NCBI RefSeq assembly: GCF_002127325.2
Contig: NC_035437.2
Location: 161,361,408 to 161,425,407, forward strand
Origin: Helianthus annuus
Taxonomy: Eukaryota > Streptophyta > Magnoliopsida > Asterales > Asteraceae
Direction: 5' to 3'
DNA: 64,000 bases
Made by a program: the position numbers and the translations under genes. Positions 56,995-64,000 of this stretch are shown here, piece after piece. The notes below the pieces were generated by a model. The model saw only the letters and a list, made by a program, of their open reading frames with translations, searched no databases and was not told the origin of the DNA. Numbering within the stretch: position 1 is the stretch's first letter; each line of letters begins with the position of its first letter.

Positions 56995-57550
56995 GATCAT
57001 AGTACTGTGTTTTATTGCACATGATGTTGGATATTAGATGTGTTCATAGTAGTGTGTTTTAGTGATAAAACACAATGTGACGAATAAGTTACTAACTTGG
57101 TAAAAGTGTTGTTTTTTACATTAATATTGTATTAAGAATTGATGTGTTAAAGCTACATTGTGATTAGATCCTGCATACACATCTATTCAGTGTCTTTTGT
57201 TAAAGAAAATGTGTTTTTTAAAGTTTGATCATAGTACTATGTTTTACTATAGTTGATGTTGGATAGTAGATGTGTTCATAGTAGTGTGTTTTAGTGATAA
57301 AACACAATGTGACGAACAAAGTGACTAACTTGGTAAAGGTGTTGTTTTTTACATTGATATTGTTTTAAGGATTGATGTGATAAAGGTACATTGTGATTAG
57401 ATCCTGTATATACATGTATTCAGTATGTTTTGTTGAAGACAATGTGTTTTTTTAAAGTTTGAACATAATACTGTGTTTTACTGCACTTGATGTTGGATAC
57501 TAGGTGTGTTCATAGTAATGTGTTTTAGTGATAAAACACAATAACGAACC
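56995..57550. repeat. 233-bp tandem array, about 2.4 units
   Basis: Units start at 56995, 57227 and 57461 with GA[TA]CATA[GA]TACT[GA]TGTTTTA. They contain GTGTTTTAGTGATAAAACAC, itself an inverted repeat. The third unit is cut at about 57550. Divergence between units is roughly 10%. The period is in the range of plant satellites, but the array is very short. Confidence 0.85.
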
Positions 57551-57876
57551 AGTTACTGACTGATATAACACAACGTGACGAACCAAAATTAAAACATCAA
57601 ATAATTCATTTTCTCCTCTCAAAATCACTATTACTAGATTTTTTTCGCATGTGTAAATATAACAAATTTACACATATGTAAATGACAAACTTACACATGT
57701 GTAAATTTTCTTTATTTACGAATTCACGTAAATTTAAACGTGTAAATTTAATTTCTAACATTGTATTCGAACAATAATGATAAGTGTAAAAAGAAATTTT
57801 GAATTTGAATTGTTTTTGACCAAGTTCTTGTGGTTTTTTCATTTGTTCTCACGGTTCTCGCGATATTTAGCGTACG

Positions 57877-58290
57877 GGGACCGCTAAAATGAAGACCACC
57901 ACCAGTTGTAAGAACCATGAGAACTACACCGTACGGGGCGAGTTGGACCAAAATTTTTTTTCATAAACGTAGATGCATGTATTATAAACACTTTTGTAAA
58001 AAAAATTAAAAAAAAAATGTCGTGTGTGTAGTTTTGAGCACCACAAGTTTGTGTTTACGGCTACCGTAAATTTTTACGGTACCCGTAAACACAAACTTGT
58101 GCGGTAGCCGTAAACACAAACTTGTGGTGCTCAAAACTACACACACGACATTTTTTTTGAATTCTTTTTAAAAATGTGTTTATAATACACGCATCTACGT
58201 TTATGAAAAAAATTTTTGGTCCAACTCGCCCCGTATCAAAAAGTTCTCATGGTTCTTACAACTAGATGTGGTTTTCATTTTAGCGGTCCC
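57877..58290. mobile_element. 414-bp near-complete hairpin (foldback) element
   Basis: GGGACCGCTAAAATGAAGAC at the left end pairs with GTTTTCATTTTAGCGGTCCC at the right end, and similarity continues to the centre near 58083. There CCGTAAATTTTTACGG forms the tip, beside duplicated CGTAAACACAAACTTGTG. It contains AAGAACCATGAGAAC. No target duplication is clear. A transcript would fold into an almost uninterrupted duplex of about 200 bp. Confidence 0.8.
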
Positions 58291-58316
58291 ATATATATAT
58301 ATATACATATATATAT

Positions 58317-58573
58317 AGAAAAAGTATATCGTACATTACGGCTTAACGTACTTCACGTACAACAACGTGCGTGGTTTGTTATATAACATGCGTGGTTTGT
58401 TATATAACATGCGTGATTAATGTTTTCAATATGCGTAATTATTGTGTTTCAACATGCGTGATTTTGGATTTTTGAGTTATAACGTGCGTGATTTAAAAAT
58501 GAACGTGCTTAATTATCTGTCGTACGTGATGTACGTTAAGCCGTCATGTACGTTAACCTTCCTCTCTCTCTCT
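58317..58573. mobile_element. MITE in an AT dinucleotide tract
   Basis: The left inner end GTACATTACGGCTTAACGTA pairs with TACGTTAAGCCGTCATGTAC on the right. The outer ends AGAAAAAG and AGAGAGAG are flanked by (TA)n on both sides. The interior carries five copies of AACATGCGTGATT-like words (AACATGCGTGG, ATATGCGTAATT, AACGTGCGTGATT). Non-coding. Confidence 0.65.
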
Positions 58574-58582
58574 ATATATATA

Positions 58583-58812
58583 TATATTGAAAGTATTTTT
58601 TTTCTTTTATAATTCCATTTTTAGTTATGGTTATGGTTTAAATGTTGCATGAGTGAATATAGTTATGTTTACTAGGTAAGGAATTGGACCCGTTTGAAAG
58701 TTTGGCATGATATATAGTATTTATACAACATTGTTGAAACATAAGACATTAATATAATTTAATGTAAATATCTAAATATAATTTTAGATATCATAGAAAA
58801 ATTCTAGATGTA
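58583..58812 (+). repeat. ~220-bp dispersed repeat, copy 2
   Basis: Direct-orientation partner of 56296-56516. It begins immediately right of the (TA)n tract that borders the MITE at 58317-58573. Confidence 0.65.
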
Positions 58813-59555
58813 TCTTAAAACAGTTTAATTCATAAAATCCTTTCATAATTGTTTACAGTTATTAACATTTACAGCTTGATTTATTTTTTTATACGTTTTG
58901 TTAATTAACATATAACTTATGTTTATAAAAAAACGATATTCTTTTAATTATTAATCAATAATAATTTTTATACTTACTTGTTTATAGTTAACATTTATAT
59001 ACTAACTTTCTAGTAACACATTTTCACTACATATATATCATTTTACAGTTAAACTATATTTTATTTACGTTGCCAATTTGATTAAAAGAAAAAGACTTGC
59101 TACGTGTTATAAAAAAAAAATACATATATGTCTTTATAAATTTCAAAAAAATAACTCACTACCGGTTGTATCTCGTTAAATTTTTATTTACATAAAACAT
59201 AAAAAATGGACTTTTTTCTTGTGTAATAGTTTTTAGGATATTATTTACTCATTGTCAAATTTAAACACTTTGTCTAATCATGATCTGATGTTTTCGGCAT
59301 ATATATGCGTTATGAATTTTTTCTTCATCCTTTTCAGCATGCCATTTTATACAATATCATCGATTCTACATTGCATAGCTAGTTGTCATCATCCGTCACT
59401 GTTTTCCCATCAAGGAAGGGGCCAATATTGTTTGTTTTCGTTCTAGTCTAATCGACACCTACCTTCATGGGGCCTATGTTACTTAATGACTTTTATAGTT
59501 CATTACTCGCATTCACTTTTCTATCATGCGTTAAAACATACATGTAATTTTTTTG
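58813..59555. other. AT-rich intergenic DNA, nothing recognised
   Basis: Short frames only. No repeat structure stood out. Confidence 0.4.
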
Positions 59556-59559
59556 AAAC

Positions 59560-59840
59560 GTATACTTCATGTAAACGATGCCACGCCAAACCTGAAAACC
59601 AGGCGGCTACACAAACGAAACAATTATAAATCTACATCAATTTTCCCATTAGATATTCTTGTCTTTAGATCTACTTCTAAACCACAAATAACTCACCGAT
59701 TTCACTTCGCTTATAATTTCTTCAATTTGCACCTGTTTATTAGAAAATGAGCATTCGTTCCTCGCTCTCCAAATGCTCCAAACCCCATTAATGACGAGCC
59801 CGTGCAACACTTCTTTTTCCGTGGCCTTCAAAACCGATGT
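59560..59840 (-). pseudogene. L1-like LINE C-terminal fragment
   Basis: The minus-strand frame at 59649-59831 reads EKEVLHGLVINGVWSIWRAR, NECSFSNKQVQIEEIISEVK and SVSYLWFRSRSK. This aligns with the last 60 residues of the L1 at 53691-54741 (HGLAMIASWCIWKERNEV...GEMKSRGFAWMKNRAS). Only the tail of ORF2 survives. No poly-A was seen. Confidence 0.65.
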
Positions 59841-59999
59841 GCAAAATTATAAATATTTTAGGGTTATGCATGTCATGAGAAAATTATCTTTGTATCGAAA
59901 CCGAAAATACAAACTTGTCATTATAATAAAACTCCAAACCAATTTTGTACTAACTATAATATCTATGTCAAAAATCTTGGATGGAATATAATTTGATAA

Positions 60000-60592
60000 C
60001 TAGATTTTTTTACGTCGCGCGTTGTGGCGAAACGGAGCGAATGATAGTGTAAAACAAACGTTATTTCAAAATGTAGCATGTTGTTTAGAAAGCCAAACCG
60101 TTAGTATTGGTTCAGTTTATTATCGTATCATTTTACGATACCAAATAAATATTTTATTTTTTAATACAAATTTGTTTTTAGTAAAACGTATACTGATCGA
60201 GGGTAAAAATTAAGCATAACTACCTAATTAAACTTTTAGAAAAAAATTAACGAACATAAGTTATTAAAGAAATATCAAATTAATTGATAAAAAGATGATC
60301 TAAAAAAAAGAAATAAATATTAAAAACAAAAATAAATGATAAAGGAAATATGGTTTTAGAAAAGGAAAAAATGAAAATATGTTAAAAGTTAAAAGTAAAT
60401 ATTAAAAATAATATATTGATATAATAAGTTATTAAAAAAACTATATATTTATTTTAAATTTAAATTTACTATTCATGATCCTTAGAAAACTATATATATA
60501 TATATATATATAAAAGTAAATAGGGAAAAATGAAAACGTGTTAAAAGTTAAAAGTAAATATTAAAATTAATATATTGATATGATCCTTAGAA

Positions 60593-60633
<41 letters not shown>

Positions 60634-60987
60634 CTTTTAGAAAAAAATTAACGAACATAAGTTATTAAAGAAATATCAAATTAATTGATAAAAAGATGAT
60701 CTAATAAAAAGAAATAAATATTAAAAACAAAAATAAATGATAAAGGAAATATGGTTTTAGAAAAGGAAAAAATGAAAATATGTTAAAAGTTAAAAGTAAA
60801 TATTAAAAATAATATATTGATATAATAAGTTATTAAAAAAACTATATATTTATTTTAAATTTAAATTTACTATTCATGATCCTTAGAAAACTATATATAT
60901 ATATATAAAAGTAAATAGGGAAAAATGAAAACGTGTTAAAAGTTAAAAGTAAATATTAAAATTAATATATTGATATGATCCTTAGAA

Positions 60988-61062
<75 letters not shown>

Positions 61063-61370
61063 TTGAAATTTACTATTCATGGTTCTTCGAAAACTATATA
61101 TATAAAATTTACTATTCATTTTCCTTTGAAAACTATATATATAAAATATTCATGATCCTTCGAAAATTATATATATAAAAAAGTAAATAGGAAAAAATGA
61201 AAATGTGTTAAAAGTTAAAAGTAAATATTAAAATTAATATATTGATATGATTCTTCGAAAATTATATATAAAATTTAAATTTAAATTTACCATTCATAGT
61301 CCTTCGAAAATTATATATAAAATTTACTGTTTATTGTCGTTCGAAAAATATATATAAAATATAAAATTTC
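60000..61370. repeat. Extremely AT-rich block with ~401-bp tandem duplication; Helitron-like left end
   Basis: Two nearly identical units start AATTAAACTTTTAG at 60226 and 60627 and end in (TA)n runs; the second run reaches about 61057. Within each unit, GTGTTAAAAGTTAAAAGTAA and GATCCTTAGAAAACTATATA recur, and degraded copies continue to 61370. At the left border the minus strand shows CGCCACAACGCGCGACG (hairpin-like), then CTAG followed by T at 60003/59999, a Helitron-type 3' end. The other border is not found. Confidence 0.55.
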
Positions 61371-62288
61371 TATAATTGATCAATGTTAGAATTTGCCTTA
61401 ACGTACATGGGCCTAATGGCTGCTGTTGGGCTACAGCCTCATTAGCCACAAAAGATGTGGACTATCTTTACCAGAAGGACTAAAAAGGATAACATTCTTT
61501 TAATCATAGAGAGTAACTGTTGAGATATGTATATACCCCCACTTGTTATACTATGACAACTCAAGAAATCCAAGGGCCCTTTAGAAAAAACACAATCTTA
61601 CAAGTAAAACAAGACAAAACAAACTATTGTATCAAACTATCAATCAATAATCTGGACTGAACCAATAAAATATATGATTTGACATAAAATAGAGGAAGTT
61701 TTTTCAATCATGTTACTTATGTTAATAGTTATATGATTCCTAGATCTACCATTATCTGGCTTACGTCATCGCCTTATATAGGAGGTCTATAGGGCGTTGC
61801 AGAGTTAGTTTTGAAGATAAAGGGTCTTGAGAAGTTATCCAGATTCAACCCATCATCTTAGTGGGACGCTCGGCGAGGTTGGTTTACCACTCACAATGAC
61901 ATAATAGTCATGTGCGGTTTAACCATTGTATGTAGAGTTGCTTTTAGAATCAACCATGGAACGTTGTTGCAAGTAACAATGTTTGAAGACGAAAATTGAA
62001 GACAAGATTTGGTGACTAGCACTCCCCACTTCAATATATCCATGACATACAATCTAGTGAATTCATAGAGAACATGTGCATGCACCTATAAACACTTAGA
62101 CAAGCTATTCGAAGATTATGATATGCCGTCATTCATTTCATAGTGTATGTTGTTGCATACTTGAATGATATATAAACAATATATTACATACCATTATTAT
62201 ATAATGTGCATGTCAATCAAAACTATAGAAATAGATCTAAAGTATGTGAGATGTTTAAAAATAACAGAACTCCAATTCATTTGGTTTC
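61371..62288. other. Intergenic DNA, possible LTR fragment
   Basis: 61385 begins TGTTAGAATTTGCC, an LTR-like start, but no partner or end is visible in the window. No gene recognised. Confidence 0.3.
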
Positions 62289-62291
62289 TAA

Positions 62292-62618
62292 GAGCATGCG
62301 TAGTTGTTGGGGTGAATAATGCCCCACCCTTGGGCGTTGTGCGCCATGTGGCAGCCAGTCAGTAATGAGGCGTTTTTCTAAAATGGGCGTAGTGGGGATG
62401 TGGGCATTGTGGTGTAATAGAATTAAATAAAAGAAAAACCATAAAAAATTGTTATTGGACGAATAGAGGTTGGAAACTGGTGATTGGGAAAAAGATTTGA
62501 AGTTGGGCGTGGAATATTGGACGCCCCAACATTTTTTTCGCAAAATAACGCCCACGGAGGCCGATGATGGGCGTGTTTGGGCTTAAAAACACCCAAATCT
62601 AAACCATGACGGGTGGTC
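62292..62618. mobile_element. MITE with TAA duplication and GGGCGT words
   Basis: 327 bp, flanked by TAA (62289-62291 and 62619-62621). The ends GAGCATGCGTAGTTG and, inverted, GACCACCCGTCATGG are only loosely alike. The interior repeats GGGCGTTG/ACGCCCA words also seen in 16581-16893. Harbinger-type by duplication. Confidence 0.5.
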
Positions 62619-62621
62619 TAA

Positions 62622-63059
62622 GGTTAAAAGTTTTTTTGTTGGGGTCATAACTTTTCGATTATAGTATGTCTATCATAGAGGAGATGTAGCTTTCTTGACA
62701 ACGATAATACCTTACTTGGTCTTATTCTTAATTGTAGTGGCCAAAGGGTAAATTTATAGTAAAACGATAATAATTGATGTTTAGAAGTATTAACTTGTTA
62801 TGTGCATTTATTTAATATAACAGAAAAACATTGTTAATTTATAGGAAACTTTTAATACAATAATGGATTTATTCTATTACGTGTAAGACTCGTCCCTCGT
62901 CTGGTTCCTACTCAAACTTAGAATCTCTCTCATCAATCATAGGCCTCAGAATCTATCTATCAATCATAGTACCACATTTTTTTTCTTTTTGCTTTTACAG
63001 TTTCAGTTGTTTTGTTTAACTTTAATGTAATATATTTTCACATTTAGTGAATCTCATAA
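62622..63059. other. AT-rich intergenic DNA
   Basis: ATCTATCAATCATAG-like words repeat near 62930-62970. No gene recognised. Confidence 0.4.
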
Positions 63060-63290
63060 TGCCCAAACTGTTATAAAAAATTATTTATGATGACTCTTCA
63101 CGTTTTTAACTATCGTCTCTTCATATACTCTTGTATTAATAACATGACCTATATATATAGGTCCTTTGTATTTGATATGATATACTCAACATCAATAAGA
63201 AATTCATTCTCCCATTCTCCCATTATTTCTATAAATTGCTAATAGATTTCTAGTTATTACATAACACGTTATCAGCACGACTCGCTTTTC
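63060..63290 (+). mobile_element. LTR end with primer-site-like motif, copia-type
   Basis: A TATATATAGGTC core with leader ATATACTCAACATCAATAAG is followed by ACATAACACGTTATCAGCAC at 63259-63278. I recall this ending, a TTATCAGCACGA site directly after the LTR, from plant copia-type repeats. No gag follows before the window ends. The LTR start is not identified. Confidence 0.4.
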
Positions 63291-64000
63291 AAGTTGGATT
63301 ATATCATCTTACAAGTAAGTTATCTACTTTTATAGCTTGTATTTTATTGCTCCATCTTAGCATGATTAATCTTGGACAAGCAAAACAAAACGTCCTTATG
63401 AAACCATATTTTTGTTGTATTATTTGCCTCTTTATGGCTGCACTATTTTGTTTTAAGTAACCGATTGTTTTCATTACAAACAGTTTGGATATATAAGTTT
63501 TTTGACAAGGTGGTTTATTACTTCGTTTAATCATATTCTAAGTTTAAACTAAATCAAGTCTATTTTGATTTATAACTTTTGAATAATTAATCAGTTTGTT
63601 TAAAATAAAAAATAAATAAGTTTTTTTTGTCAAATAGGATCAGGCGTTATTGTTAGTTGAGCCCAAAGAAAAAAATTAATAGCCCACGTTATAAATAAAT
63701 TCCTTTATATGTATAGTGCAATTCTAATATATATTATTTGCTTAAAAAAACAAATATGTGTTAAATCATAATTCTAATATATATCGTTTGCCTTAGAAAA
63801 AAATATGTGTTAATTGCATTAGAGTATGTGTTGTATATTTTTAGGAGCATATTCTTATTTTAATTGATAAATGTGTTTAACAATAATGCTGAATAAATAA
63901 TAAATTCATTGGATTTATAATGACAAAGATATGGGTGTAGCTTAAATGCAATGGAGAATCATAGTTTATTTTATGGGTGACAACGTGATGAGTTTGGTGA
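63291..64000. other. AT-rich DNA with a 50-bp tandem duplication
   Basis: ATTCTAATATATAT...TATGTGTTAA is duplicated at 63721 and 63771. No domain is seen in the sequence that would be internal to the preceding LTR. Confidence 0.4.

Overview
The window looks like repeat-dense, AT-rich intergenic DNA from a flowering plant. Every coding signal I can identify belongs to a transposable element: Ty1/copia, Ty3/gypsy chromovirus-type, L1-like and RTE-like LINEs, a tRNA-derived SINE, hAT, Mutator-like and Harbinger/Tourist-like non-autonomous DNA elements, and Helitron-like ends. An Asteraceae host is my guess from the general look of the repeats; I could not test it. I see no convincing intact host gene, no rRNA or tRNA gene, no CRISPR array and no viral insertion.

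Layout. 1-2432: MITEs and AT-rich DNA. 2433-10611: a decayed minus-strand Ty1/copia element with short LTRs (copia-1). It is split inside reverse transcriptase by a 3.7 kb solo-LTR-like insertion (4535-8208) and near its 3' end by a Helitron-like insertion. 10612-19100: MITEs, microsatellites and two large terminal-inverted-repeat (foldback) elements. 17123-18651 has a perfect 9-bp target duplication; 11450-12576 has an 8-of-9 one. 19200-48650: one deeply nested cluster. Its base is a second minus-strand copia element (copia-2) whose integrase is broken at 21859/46605 by a minus-strand chromovirus-like gypsy element (gypsy-1, 21860-46604). Gypsy-1 was itself hit three times: by a gag-only copia-type element (24456-31780), by a deleted gypsy element with 1.84 kb LTRs (gypsy-2, 33722-38077), and by a 3.5 kb solo LTR inside its own 5' LTR (41002-44535). 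An RTE-like LINE, carrying a small hAT element, abuts copia-2 on the left and an L1-like LINE abuts it on the right. 48650-64000: a SINE, a Tourist-like MITE, a second L1 3' end with a 34-A tail, a 233-bp tandem array, hairpin elements, a 1.4 kb extremely AT-rich tandem duplication, and an LTR-like end near the right edge.

The elements do not form a host pathway; they record successive insertions. Gypsy-1 and copia-1 keep recognisable gag, protease, reverse transcriptase, RNase H and integrase parts but carry frameshifts, stops and altered protease active sites, so they are dead. Gypsy-2 and the gag-only element keep LTRs, a primer-binding site and a polypurine tract but no polymerase, so they could only have moved with enzymes supplied in trans. 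The most unusual signals are the family-specific arrays of short CG-containing palindromes or repeated motifs in the LTRs or leaders of three unrelated retrotransposons, the in-frame gag-pol-tail fusion of gypsy-2, and LTR divergences whose order contradicts the nesting order.
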